Positions 46,060 through 57,958 of a DNA stretch of 64,000 nt are shown piece after piece. The notes under the pieces were generated by a model. That model was not told the origin of the DNA. It was given only the letters and a program-made list of their open reading frames with translations, and did not search any database. The position numbers and the translations under genes were made by a program. The DNA comes from Isoetes taiwanensis (Eukaryota > Streptophyta > Lycopodiopsida > Isoetales > Isoetaceae). Position 1 is the first letter of the stretch, and the number at the start of each line of letters is the position of its first letter. Location of the stretch: contig JAJEKV010000046.1 of assembly GCA_021234155.1 (NCBI GenBank), positions 1,664,298-1,728,297 of the forward strand, in the 5' to 3' direction.

Positions 46060-48090
46060 AAAGTTTCTTATAAAAGGTTCTTTTTTACCAAACCATTGCA
46101 CGTAATATCTAAATCACTAAAAATAGAAAAGAAGAACAGCACTAGAGAGAGTGTCATTTGTTTCTACGCTCATAACTTGAGTTACAGAGGTCATATTCAG
46201 ATGAGCTCTTTAGAAAGCTTATGTGGAGAGCTTTCCATTGGCATATGATTTGACCCAGATCTATCAAAGTAGGTAGTACTTTTCAATCTGGATATCTTTT
46301 TTTGCAAAGTGCATGCCATGCAGATTTGATGGTAATATGTTTTGTATCATACTTTTGAGTTCAGACTCCATTTTGAGTGTTTTCTATTGCGTTGGAAAGT
46401 TCTCTCCGGGATCCTTCTGATGATGAATGATATGCTCATATTTAAATAATTTTTCTGGGCGAAAACATCAATTTTTCGGGCGGATTTAATAGGATTTCAC
46501 ACCCCACGACTTGATTCTCTGCCCGACTAATCATTCTAATCACGTTCTTTGTCCTGTATCATTGTAGTGCAGCAAGTTTTTATGAAGAGATAATGTTATC
46601 GTGGACGTGTTTTGTATCGAAAAAAAAAATTAAATTTTTTGTTTTGATGTGTTATGGGAGATATTGTTTTTTTTGTTTGAAAAATAAATAAAAATGTAAA
46701 AAACATTGGCAAGTTCATAAATGACATATAAACCATCAAATATAGCGCATGGCTATTCCACAGGCTAGTACATTACAAAATTTGAAGAAATTAAAGTGAA
46801 AAATTTGGCACTAACAGACCTGCATTTGAGGCGCTAAAAAAAAAAGGTTAGTGTTACTAAAATACAGGTTTTTGTTTTGGTCTACAGGGAGCATTTCTGG
46901 CAAGCTGGAAGTAAAATCAAGCATTGATGTAAAAGACCGCTTATCGCTTATCAGTTTGGTATTTCAAACAAAGCTTGCATTTTGCAAGTCCCCATCTCCT
47001 TGCAAGCACCAAATTATTTTCAAAAGTAAAAACAAGATGTACTCAGAGCTTCGTCCACCATTCCATGTCAATCCGATGGGTGCCTGCAGCACAGATTCGA
47101 AAGTAACAAATACAATTTTAAGATGCAGATGCAACATAAGTTTATGGAATATAGGATTCACATAGCACTTTTTCTTAACACTAGAGTCGTCATATGATGT
47201 ACTAGAAAAGGTGCATTTGCACTGCTCACTTTAAAATTCATATAGAATCAAAGGTTCAATTATCAGTCAAACCCTTCTTACATGTTAACATATGGCAGTC
47301 GTGTTGCATATAAAAAATACCTAAAAATCTATTGGTCCCCGTTTATGAGAGTTACGCTTAGGTAAACCCAAGGGGATCAAGTATGTTTTGCTTCATGTTT
47401 AGATAAAGTAAAATTGTCTTGGTAAGAAAATTTTTATAAGTTTTTTCGTTAATATCTAGCATTATAACAGGGGGTTTTTTGTGGTTTTGTACTGGTTTCT
47501 CTAAGGTTTTCATATGATTTGGTGGCCGTATTCATCCAGGTGTACTAAATAGGATTTCTAGAGTGCACCCTTTTGTTAGCCGTTGATTTTAGAAAAAGGG
47601 GCAAATCTTGTGGTGGAGGCTTCTTTTGTGGTGGGTGTGAATATCCTCCCATTATTTTTAGGGTTCTTTTTAGGGTTGTGTGGATTAGGGTCTGGTCTAT
47701 TGATTGCAGGAGCTATGGGTTTTAGCATAAATGGCTGCTGGAGAAAATGGTTAGAGACGCCTCGGTTTTGCTTCCAGCTATGTCTCCGGCCCTAGAAAAG
47801 GAGCAGAAGCCATATGGAGCTTAGACTTGATTCCGACGACCTGTATTAAAATAAAACTGGTTTCTTGGACCTCGATCCATCCATTTCGTAATTATTTCAT
47901 TTGCTTTCTGTTTGTCATAAGACATGACATCGAACGCTCAAGGTTTTTCGCTGCACCGGGTCCCTGCTTTTTTCTCACAGAGTTCTTGCGGTTTTGATCT
48001 AAAGAATCCAAACCACTACAGTGTTTGAATCCGATTCACTACAGTATTTTGACTGCCATACACTCTGCTCATGAATTAACATAATCTGCC
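46060..48090. other. AT-rich intergenic DNA
   Basis: No gene established. One minus-strand exon-like piece near 47035-47085 (APIGLTWNGGRSSEYI after GTGCTGCAG) is noted. Nothing else supported over about 2 kb. Confidence 0.35.
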
Positions 48091-48316
48091 ACATGCATGA
48101 TCTACAAATTCAAAAAATCAAGGCGATTCATGCTCAAAAAGGGGCAAAGAAATGTACTGTTCAATCTTAAAATGTCCGAAAGTGCCCAAGAGTCGCTCAT
48201 TTCTACATCAAATTCCTGCTTTGTAATCCTCAAAATCGAAATAAAACCTCAATCTGTATTGAACAGGGCCAAAACTTTACAAAAAGGGTTTGTATTGCAA
48301 AAGCAGAGCATAAACC

Positions 48317-48613
48317 ATGGCTGTGGCAGAAGTGAGGAAGTCGATGGTTCTAATCTGCTTATTGTTCATCGGATTTGCAATGGCACAGCTAGATTCAACA
48401 GAAATATCAGCCTTAAAACAGATTCGGAGCAGCATGCAGGACTTACAGGGCTCGCCACTCTTCCCAACCTGGAATTCTTCATTACATCCATGTTTATATT
48501 ACAGCGGAGTCGTATGCATAGAAACAGGGCAGGATGGAAACGTCCACATTATAATGCTAAACTTGGGGAGGATTCTGGACTGTTACAAAAGCATGAAGAT
48601 TTTGTGTATCTGA
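48317..48613 (+). pseudogene. N-terminal fragment of a secreted leucine-rich-repeat protein
   Basis: ATG at 48317 in ACCATGG. A signal peptide (MVLICLLFIGFAMA) is followed by QLDSTEISALKQIRSSM and an LRR N-terminal cap with PTWNSSLHPCLYYSGVVC. The paired cysteines and GVVC are typical of plant LRR receptor-type proteins. The sequence then reads HIIMLNLGR, where the first repeat should begin, but ends within 15 codons. No LRRs or kinase follow within 1 kb. It is therefore a gene fragment or a first exon whose remainder is lost. Tandem repeats start where homology ends. Confidence 0.5.
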
Positions 48614-49029
48614 GGTGAAAAAATACCCCAATGTTGCTTTTGTTAGTTTTGAGAGCTGCACAAAAGGGAAGATACAGGTAAGAAGATTGTGTGTTTTTTT
48701 AGAAGTTTGGACTAGGATAATACTAACATCTTCCTATGTGGCTCTGTTATAGCAATCCAACAGCCAACAAGAATGTGCAAACTCTGCTTCAACATAAAAA
48801 ATCTAGTCTGTTACAGACGCGTGAAGGTGAAGATTTTGTATATCTGAGGTGACAAAAAACACTCAATTGTTGCTTTTGTTAGTTTAGAGAGCTGCACAAA
48901 AGGGAAGACACAGGTAAGAAGATTGTGTGTTTTGTACAATAATACAAAGATCTTCCTATGTGGCTCTGTTCTAGCAATCCAACAGCTGACAAAAAAGTGC
49001 AACCTCTGCTTCAACATAAAAAATCTAGT
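48582..49029 (+). repeat. Tandem duplication of a 228-bp unit
   Basis: Copies 48582-48808 and 48809-49029 align throughout (GAAGATTTTGT.TATCTGAGG, GAGAGCTGCACAAAAGGGAAGA, CTTCCTATGTGGCTCTGTT, CTCTGCTTCAACATAAAAAA), with small indels. Each copy holds an ACAGGTAAGAAG donor-like site. Confidence 0.85.
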
Positions 49030-49946
49030 GGGTCAATGGCTATTGTTTATATCTGAAAACTCCTTAGTAGTTTGTGATTGGAGAATACGAGTGTAGAGAT
49101 GGCACTATTCACTGGGGTTGAACTTGTATAATAAGATAGCCATTGGAGCAACATGAAGAATTATAGTTCATTGTGTTGTTAAGCCCACAAACATTTGGAT
49201 ATTGAATATGAATGCTTGCAGATTTTGGACAAGTAAGTTTTCTCAAGCAAAGAACGGGCAAAACACTGGGAAAAAGGGCATGTGGTCCTAAAGCTTTTCA
49301 TACCCTTCGTTGTCATGCAACAACATCATGGACTAATTACACTTTAAAACCTTTTTTGTTTGTTACACTTCAAAACCTTTTTTGTTTGTTCAGTTTTCTT
49401 TTAGCTTCTCCAATGCATGCCTCTGTTCTAAGAAGGTTGACATCTGTTGCATGCGGGTTGAATTTGTAGAATAAGTGTTGATGTGTGCCCTTGTATTATA
49501 GCAAGCAGGGTCAATTAGAATTGTGGTATGAGTTCATTCTAGTGCTTGCAGAAGAAAAGGAATAGAAGCGACCAATCCGAATTGAAGGAAGAGTTTACAG
49601 CTGGTGGCTGGTGGCTGGTGCCCTTTACAATAGAAAGGGGTATTTTAAACTATTTTGGCAGTTGATTTTCTGGCTTTATATTGGGCGCCATGGCCCCTTT
49701 CATTAAACTTTATGATGTTATTGTTGTTTTTGCCCATTTTATAACAATGTGTTTGCGTATATTTAGACGGCTCTTGGTATGCAATGCAGGGAATTGAGAT
49801 TACAAAATGTACTCATAATTGGTTGCAACGGAAATAATTTGTTTGTCTTGATGTTATTATGCTTTTTAGTAATTAATATTCACGCCTATAAAGTTTACGT
49901 ATGTTTGCTTTAGTTAGGGCCCGAAGGGCTTAAAAATTTTTTTTAT

Positions 49947-50402
49947 ATAACAATCAACACACAACTACCATTAACATTATTAACACAAACCATTGCATTT
50001 AACACATTTAAATTAAAATCCCCCTTAAACCCCCCTTTGGTTTGGGTGCATATTCACCTGGGTTACACGAGGGCGTGAGCTTCAAAAATATATTTACAAT
50101 ACATGTACAAAATTAACACCATTAAGTACATTCTCTCAAATCTTATAGTATTTTACAAATCTCAATATACAGTATATAAAAACTTGTACATGCATACCCC
50201 AAAAACGAGGATCGCTATGTACGGTCCAGATCAAGGAATAAAGGCCAAATATGCCCATCCGACAGCTCTCGATGCCCGGAGTAACACCCCGTATGAATAT
50301 GCACCCAAACCAAAGGGGGTTTAAGGGGGATTTTAATTTAAATGTGTTAAATGCAATGGTTTGTGTTAATAATGTTAATGGTAGTTGTGTGTTGATTGTT
50401 AT
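49947..50402. mobile_element. MITE with near-perfect 110-bp inverted arms
   Basis: Left arm 49947-50056 and inverted right arm 50294-50402 are identical save one extra C in the left arm's C-run. They begin ATAACAATCAACACACAAC. TTTTAT borders both ends (49941-49946, 50403-50408). The 237-bp core has no coding potential. High arm identity means a recent insertion or gene conversion between arms. Confidence 0.85.
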
Positions 50403-51086
50403 TTTTATATTTTTCTTCATGAGTTAAAAGTAAGACACAAAAAACTGCACCTCAATCGGAGTCTGAGAAGGGAGATGGGGTTGCTATAACATGACAGGGT
50501 CAAAACTGTTGCTTGGCTTCTGCGAACCAATATGGTTTCCAGAAAATGTCTTATAGGAGTTAAATGATTCAAAGTCATCCTCCAAAAATTTACCATGACA
50601 TGGAATCATTCAAAAAACAAACACGTAAAAAAAGCATAGCATTTGTTCTCGAGAAATCAAGAAATATTTGTATATCTGAGACCATTACTGGTCCACCTTC
50701 TTTTTAAAATTAAGAACTCTATCATATTAATCAATTTCAGTTTCAATTGCGGGATATAACCACCTCATGAGCTACTCTATTCATTAAAAATAATCAATGC
50801 TCATGATCTTGAGGTTTAAAGTAAATTTCTTATGTCCATTCCAAGTTATCTGTTAGATTACGCATTCCATGGATTTCATAAACCTATGATTTGAATGGTG
50901 AACTCAAAACTTGTATTTTCAAACTTCTCAAGTTATGGAAGCAATGCAAATATGTAACAAGTTAGGGGGTTCCAGGGGGATTTGATATGGATATAAAAAT
51001 AACAATTCCTGAAACCATAGACCATATATCTCTAAAACAATTGAATGGGTTGTTATTAAAAAAAATATAGATTCAATATAAAAAAT

Positions 51087-51350
51087 AATCACATTAACTC
51101 ACTTGGTACATTGGTTAAAGTAGTCTTACTAGGACATTGAGTTATTTTGGTAGATGTTCGAGCCCCCGTATTTCATATTCTAAAATCTTAGGCAAAGTCA
51201 TATAGAGGACTTCATGATGAGAAATTTGCTATCTTTAGCTTTTGTACATATTTATTTTGTGTTGGCTCTTTAGCTTGTAAAGTGAAATACCTCTAGAACA
51301 ACTTTGCTTGTACAATGGTATTTTTCTCTCTTAGAAAAATATCAGGGAGG
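51087..51350 (+). mobile_element. Possible tRNA-derived SINE
   Basis: TTAACTCACTTGGTA (about 51092) resembles a polymerase III A box and ATGTTCGAGCCCCC (about 51156) a B box, about 60 bp apart as in tRNA-derived SINEs. End and target duplication not identified. Confidence 0.4.
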
Positions 51351-51984
51351 TGTGTAAATGAGAGATTTTTTAATGAAGTTTATGCCAATATCTTCTAGTC
51401 TTATTAGTTTTTTTTGTTCATCTTCAGAAAGATAGATTGATTTTCCTACATTTGGGTCTTATTAAATTGTCAAGTTATGTTTGTTGGTTGATGATTTATA
51501 ATATTAGTTGTAGAGATAAAGAACTTTTTTCGTATGTGGGCTCATATGGTTTATGCTGTCTTCCTCTCTCTTATGTTACTATCGTTGGCCATGCATCTAT
51601 GATATAAGGAGATGCCATAGTGGCTTTATGGAGCATAATGAAAGTGCCAGTGCTTAGGCTTTGCATTTTTTTTAAGGGCAACACTTTGTTGTGGTAGCAA
51701 CTTATTTGTGGTGCACTCGTTGCCTAATCTGAGTATTTAATAATGTCTATGTATTTTATTGCTATGTCTAAGATATTTCTAATTGTTTTTTTCTCGAATA
51801 AGGGCTCGCATGAAAACAGACAAAAGCTAGCTAGGCTTTTCATTCATCTCAATAGAATTCTACAATGGTTGAGAGTGGGTAGCTGCACATTTCCAAGCTA
51901 CCCACAATGAAAAAATACAGGGAATATCCACTTATATCATCTGAACCCCAAAAAAATTCTACAGATGTCGGTTAAGTGTACCTA

Positions 51985-52065
51985 CCGAGAGCTTATCGCC
52001 GGGATTAAAAAACCCCGCCCTTTCGAGTTTTCGAGGACAAACCCTAGTGATAAGCCCTCGGCAAG
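51985..52065 (-). mobile_element. LINE/SINE 3'-end hairpin block fragment
   Basis: Minus strand: CCTCGAAAACTCGAAAGGGC then GGGGTTTTTTAATCCCGGCG, the same hairpin block as at 17990-18040 and 60110-60135. Only this block remains. Confidence 0.6.
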
Positions 52066-52194
52066 GGGCTTGGACACAATGCAAGGCTGCAAAAAACACT
52101 CCCAGAAAGAAACCCACAAAGTTTGAAGAAGACGGAGTCGTGCATCCCACTGTACCTGCACATCAACAAACTAGAACACAAATACAAGAAAACA

Positions 52195-52300
52195 ACAACG
52201 TCGAAAAGCGAGGGGCTGGTCACGCGTGCCACGCGACAAAAAACAATATCGAAAAAACGAGGGGCTGGTCATGCATGCCACGTGACAAAAAATAATATTT
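52195..52300 (+). repeat. Short tandem duplication, about 50-bp unit
   Basis: GCGAGGGGCTGGTCACGCGT and ACGAGGGGCTGGTCATGCAT head two adjacent copies, each followed by GCCACG.GACAAAAAA. Differences are mostly C to T at CpG. Confidence 0.75.
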
Positions 52301-52333
52301 ACAATAAGATACACATTAAGGGAGGATGGGTGG

Positions 52334-52509
52334 GAGTCAAGGGAACTGCTGAGAGAGGAGAAAACGCCGATGAGAAGTCGATGAAGAACCTGCAAGAAAT
52401 AGCGATCCCAAACGAACAAGAGCCCTAGAAAATGCATGCATACATGCAAGAGATGCATGCTCGCCCATTCGAGAATACTGATCCGATGCCTTGGATCCAT
52501 GGCATTCTC
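52334..52509 (+). repeat. Direct duplication, copy 1 (copy 2 at 52715-52893)
   Basis: GAGTCAAGGGAACTGCTGAG through GATC.ATGGCATT is repeated 381 bp downstream at about 93-95 percent identity. Both copies contain GCATGC palindromes. Confidence 0.85.
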
Positions 52510-52714
52510 AAATAAGGGCTCGCATGAAAATAGACAAAAGCTCCCGACAAAAAGAGAACTTTCTTATCAAAACGGGATCGAGGTCGAAGGTTGAAGGATG
52601 GCCAAAAAAGGGACAAGATCGGGGAAGAACATATTCCAACATGGAAAAAGACGCCAAACTGTCAAACCAAGTAGGGAGAAGCCCCTCCCCTGCCTGGTAT
52701 AAAAAAAAAAAAGA

Positions 52715-52893
52715 GAGTCAAGGGAACTGCTGAGAGAGGAGAAAACGCCGATGAGAAGTTGATGAAGAACCTGCAAGAAATAGCGATCCCAAGCGAACAA
52801 AAGCCCTAGAAAATGCATGCAATGCATGCATGCATGCAAGAAATGCATGCTCGCCCATTCGAGAATACCGATCCAATGGCTCAGATCGATGGC
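52715..52893 (+). repeat. Direct duplication, copy 2
   Basis: Partner of 52334-52509, with a longer ATGCATGCATGC run near 52815-52840. Confidence 0.85.
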
Positions 52894-52899
52894 ATTGTT

Positions 52900-54100
52900 T
52901 TTTAAGTTAACCATTGGATACACCAACGGTGTCACAAACCATTGAATTCATAAATACATAAAAATATACAAATACATGTCGTGCTCAACAACCAATAGCT
53001 GTTGTAGTCATGTAGATGTATAAGGAGCATCTGATTTACAACAAAAATCCGATTTCACAAGCATCTAATTCACACCAAACAAACAAAAATCCAGAAGAAG
53101 AAGAATTTAGAAGGAAAAAATCCAGAATCATGGTACGTGGTCGCCCAAACAAATCATGGTAAGTGCCAAAGGAGAAAAGATCGAATAAAAATCGGCATCT
53201 ACAAGAACAAAACCAAAGGAACAAAAATTTGGAGCAATCACAGTACGTTGTTGCCACAAACCAAACATCTGCCGGGACACAAATCGGTCTCTCAAACCCA
53301 AATCCAAGTGTGAAATAGGAACAAAACCACGAACGAATCCATTGAAAATAGAAATGCATGTGTTTTCCAATTAGATTGTTGCAAACAGAAATTAAATTGC
53401 AATTCCCATCGATTAAAAACCTCTATAAAAGGATCTTTTTCAAAACTTACCTATGTAATTTTGTTTCATTTTTATTTAATTTTATTTTCTTAGCACGCCA
53501 GGCTAATCAGGACTCTGCTTGTATTTTGAATTTTAGCCTATCCATGTGTAGATCATTTTTGATGTGGAGAGATCTTGAACCTTTAGATGTCTGATTAACA
53601 GGTTAGACTAGAAATCTGGGAAGAAACTTGAATGGAGATACAGAATGACCCACCTCGGCATCTCACTCAAGGATTCTATGCTAATTAGAAATGTCATTTA
53701 GCCTCCCATTTTCCCTTGAAAATATCTATTATTCCCTTCCTTTTCTATTTGAAAATTTGGGGGATAGAAATTGTGAAACAAGATTTAAATGCTTCTGATA
53801 TGACCCCAATGGAAGTTAAGTCTTAGGTCTTTGCTTTCCCTTTTTCTTTGTTCGTATATATAGTCTTGTGTTGAGGCTTGTAAATGTTTCAACTTTCTTA
53901 CATTTTCTACATTTATATACATGATTTATAGCCCAACCTATGCAGTAAAGAGACCTCCATAATAAAACAAATAATTTTCTAGAACATTGAAAAGTAATAG
54001 AATAGAATGGATTTTTTATCTATTCTACTCTGTTTGAAACAATGGTTTTGAAAAAGATAAATAGGAATAGGAAAGAGGAACAATGGTTTAATTTATGTTT
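52900..54100. other. AT-rich intergenic DNA, nothing recognised
   Basis: No repeats with internal partners, coding signal or RNA gene that I can support. Confidence 0.35.
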
Positions 54101-54715
54101 GGTCCAGACCATTGTTATTATTGAGCATAATTCCTATGGAAAAGGAGCTAGAGCAAAAGCCATTACACGGGGTTGCAAATAATGCAAAAGCTTGTAAAAT
54201 TCCTAACTTTGCCTGGACCTATTGTTGTACCTGTGTTCACAGTTTAGTAGGGGCTTTGCAGTACACTTCTTTTCGGGCAAGATATGTTGATGTAGGAAAG
54301 CGTTTTTTAATGGAGCAAGTTGGCTTTAGTTCTTTTCCAGAATTTTTTTTTTGAGATAACCACCGTTTCAGATTCCTATTTAAGATTTGCAACAATACTG
54401 GTACTATTTTGGTCTAGACTGTTGTTCTTGTTGGGCATAATTCATATATGAGAGAGCTATGCCATAGAATCATTATACAAGGGTGCAGATAATGCAGAAG
54501 CTTGTATGACCCCTAACTTTGCCTGGGCCTATTGTTGAATCTGTATTCACAGTATGGTAGGAGTCTTTCAATACACTTCTTTTTGGATAAAATATGTTGA
54601 TGTAGGAATTGTTTTTTGAATGAAACAATCTGAAACATGTCTAAGTGGCCTTTGTTCTTAGAAAAAACTTTTGAGATACTACGGTTTCAAATTATGTTTA
54701 AAATTGCAACAACAG
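54101..54715 (+). repeat. Old tandem duplication, about 310-bp unit
   Basis: 54101-54410 and 54411-54715 align over their lengths (GGTC.AGAC, AACTTTGCCTGG.CCTATTGTTG, ATATGTTGATGTAGGAA). Identity is clearly lower than in the other duplications here, about 75-80 percent by eye. Confidence 0.8.
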
Positions 54716-54887
54716 AGAAAAATGGCATTATAGAATTACAAATGCAAGCAAAGGTAAGATGAAATTCTAGAGAATACGAGCTTGTAGGCTAGGATACTTT
54801 CAATATATAAATCGTATCCAATGTTTGAAACGATGTTGAAAAGAAGAAGAAGAAGAGAATTGTAATGCATGGTTTGCCCGTTGGTCT

Positions 54888-55590
54888 GTGCAACCGAAAC
54901 ACTGCATGGTGCTTGTTAGTTCTGATCCTGAGCTTTTGCAACAATATCTCGATGGTTGTTTTTCTCAAAAGATGTGGGATGCAGTTACCTTAGCCCAAGT
55001 TAAAATTGGTCATTATCATGAATATATAAAATCCCACTTTGGCACCAGGACCACAAACTTATTGGCTTGCTTCATTGTCCAAGAAAAAGTTTGTAGCTAT
55101 TGCAGGGCCGCACAAGCTACGCATCGAGACAGATAGATGGGAGCAGCCGCAATTGCCACGATAAGCGAGATTATGTGCATATTGCCAGTTACAGATTATT
55201 GAAGATGAAAGCCATACTCTGCTAAGATGTCCTGCTTTTGAGATGGTCAGGAATCGTTATTTGAGTTTAGCATTCCATTCCATGCTTCCACAACTTCTCA
55301 GAGCCCCATCTGTGCATGACTTGGTATTCCACATACTTGAGGTTCTAGATCAGCATCTTCAATTACTGAGCCCTCAGTAGTCATCATCGCCTATTTATAT
55401 TTTCTTCTTGCTTGTCTAATATCATCATTACTGCAAAGGTTTTTCCTTTAAAAATCTTTCGAGACAGAGGTTTTTTTAATCCTAGTACTAATGGTTGTAC
55501 TTGTACTAGGCCATTGTATGGTTCCCATGGCCTCTTGGTCTTCTTGGGCGTTAAAAAATCTACTCTATTCTATTATATTCCTTAGAGGTG
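54888..55590 (+). pseudogene. LINE C-terminal region (zf-RVT) and 3' end
   Basis: The open piece (QQYLDGCFSQKMWDAV, HYHEYIKSHFG) is followed after a frame change by LRIETDRWEQPQLPR, CAYCQLQIIEDESHTLLRCP and FEMVRNRYLSLAF. That is the classic zinc-binding RT C-terminus (CxxC, HxxxxC). A TAG at 55378 is the probable ORF end. The 3' UTR has the T-run, AATCCTAGTACTAATGG, TTGTATGGTTCCCATGGCCT and a TCTATTCTATTAT tail to about 55580. Best preserved zinc-binding end in the window. Confidence 0.82.
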
Positions 55591-55847
55591 TTAGCATAGT
55601 ACCTGAATGAAACCTCATAGCAATATCACAATGCATCATATTATAAAAAATGTAGTATTATTGACTAGCCAAAAGAATATAACAATCATAATGGTTTTGC
55701 AAACTTCTAATATCCTGTGTATGTGATGGCTTGACTAATGTTCTTGTTTGAGAGTGTTTTGAAGAATAAAAGACGACAAAGATGTGGCTTGTAGCATATA
55801 TTTTTAAGCATTATGCATGAATATTGTCCCTTGAAGTGTCACCTATT

Positions 55848-55930
55848 GATAAGATAAGATAAGATAAGATAAGATAGATTTTTACGTCCACGAGGACTCA
55901 ATCGGGCCATGGGACGGGAATATAGCAAAG
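55848..55930 (-). mobile_element. LINE/SINE 3' end with CTTAT tail
   Basis: Minus strand: CGTCCCATGGCCCGATTGAG, CGTGGACGTAAAAATCTATC and then six CTTAT units (55850-55875 as ATAAG). Short, so a 5'-truncated copy or SINE. Confidence 0.75.
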
Positions 55931-56549
55931 GGCATAAGCCCAAATAAAACCTGGGGACTAAGCCCCATTATAGATCATGATAAAAAGAAAACAAAACCAT
56001 ACAAGACGGGAAAAGCAACTAAAAGTGACCCAATCAGAGGGTTTGAGGCGCCATTGGTTAAGAATGAGTGACGTGCCTTCCTGGTACATTGCCCCTTTTT
56101 TTTTTTTTGGAAGCATTGCCTGTTGTGCCTTGCATAGCTCCTCACGTCGTCTGGTTAACTGAATTGGGGAGGGGTTCTCTTACACAGAAAAATGAGTGCC
56201 CTTGATGTGACTCTGATGTTGTAGCACATGCACCCTATCCCATGGCACCAAAAAATGCACTAGAAGATGGCGTGTCCGATCTGGCCTCTAAATACCCTCT
56301 CTTCATGGTGTAAAGATTCCTGGGCTCCAGATGAGCATTTTGTCTGTGAAAACACGTGCAGCTGCCTCTGTATCCGAAGTGGGACATGTATCTGGTACTT
56401 CTACGAGACGTCTGGTCGGGCTGTTCTAAACATGTGCTTTGTATGCTTTTTGAAGCTCTGGCCTCTGGCCCCTGTATATAGTCCTTGGCTATGTCTTGCA
56501 TGTCAACATCCAAATCTACAGATGGCAGTGTATCAATAACAACCATCAA

Positions 56550-57000
56550 ATATTTGTAAAGATCAGTTGGCGAGCACCTTTTCATGCTTTCAGGGAGCCA
56601 TTGAGGTTGAATGCTATGCCCTTCAGAACTGTCAAGTATACGACCATATTTGGGCATGCTATGTTCAATTAATCCCGCCTAATCAGCCACTGCATATGCT
56701 GCTAGACACAATCTATGTGGGCTTACTGGGATCATATCTTCAAGGGACCACGGATACACGCACTAGGTTATGTCCACTGGCATGGCATTGAATTGTAACA
56801 TAATACATCATTGTATAGCTTCATATGATTTGTCAGCATGCGTATTAATTCCAAGGTTTTTCCCCCGAAAACCCTTTCGGACGGGGGTTTTTTAGTTCTC
56901 ACAGTAATACACTTGCTGTTTTTTTTGTTTGGATCCCATAGACCAGTTGGTCTCCATGGACGATAAAAATACACTCCATTCCATTTAGCCGTCTTGATTT
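56550..57000 (+). mobile_element. LINE 3' fragment: zinc-binding end and 3' module
   Basis: AIEVECYALQNCQVYDHIW (about 56594) matches the copies at 22100 (minus) and 28200. The 3' module is complete: CCCCCGAAAACCCTTTCGGA, G-run, T-run, GGATCCCATAGACCAGTTGG, CATGGACGATAAAAA. The tail ACTCCATTCCATTTAG is only weakly repetitive. Confidence 0.78.
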
Positions 57001-57958
57001 TGATAAGATTGTTGAGTTCAATGGAATTGACAAGAAAGAAGATGCCCAAGAACATTTTCAAAATTGTGAGAAGGAGAATCGTACAAAATTTATGCTTTGC
57101 ATTCTAAAGAACATTATGGTTTGTTAACCTTAATTAGTTCCCTTTGAACTAGTATAATCTGCAATTTTAGAATGATGCTTTACCTGAGCCAAGCTGCCAC
57201 AACAAACCGACTTATCATGCACACAATTCAAATCCATACCTAGATAGTCTGAAAGTAGTAGAATCTGCCTGGATTTGAGTGATTTCAGACATGGCCTCCA
57301 TCAAATCGACATGCAAGAGCAAGTGCTATTGTTCCACCAAATAATCTGGAACTATATTGGATGGAGCAGTTTTGAAAAGGGCAAACACAGGCACCCAAAA
57401 ACAAGCATCTCCAAACTTTTCAAAATAGGCCACCTAAATTTCCAAAAGAAAATCACTAGGAAGGTAAAATATTAAGTATTTATCACGTATGCCACATCAA
57501 TGGTATTCCATGTTCATAAGACCTAAATTTAGACTATCCAGCATATATAAATATCCCCAAACTATAATATCTCATAACATAAGATTGTGACAAAACAAAA
57601 TCCCAAAATAGCAACCCTTGATAACCATGATGCTTCTAACCTTAGGACAGTTAGCCCCTGCCAATTAGCCCCTAGCTCCAATTCTTCAAGATTACGACCA
57701 GGTTTTATTCCTTTGTCAAGTTGACACTCTTCTTTATAAGGGGGTTTGTAGTGACGTGACCACACAACTTAGCCCAGCACTGCAGAGGCAGATGTCACTA
57801 AAGGCTTGCAACATCGCTCAAATGGTAAGGCTACAGATTGATGGTTGGCATGTGGTATTTCCTCTTTGATCATTGTTTCTCAACGAGGATTTTGCAGCCG
57901 CTTCATCTTGATTGTTTAACTACGGTGGTATGAAAGCCGAGTGCCTTTCTTGGCTTAC
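57001..57958. other. Intergenic DNA below the Helitron
   Basis: No gene supported. The 3' end of the minus-strand Helitron, with its hairpin and CTRR end, could lie here but I could not place it. Confidence 0.3.

Noticed and set aside
56235-56657. 140-codon minus-strand protein and its look-alike at 27993-28262
   Set aside because: Both are the antisense of the LINE zinc-binding C-terminus, which explains their mutual similarity.
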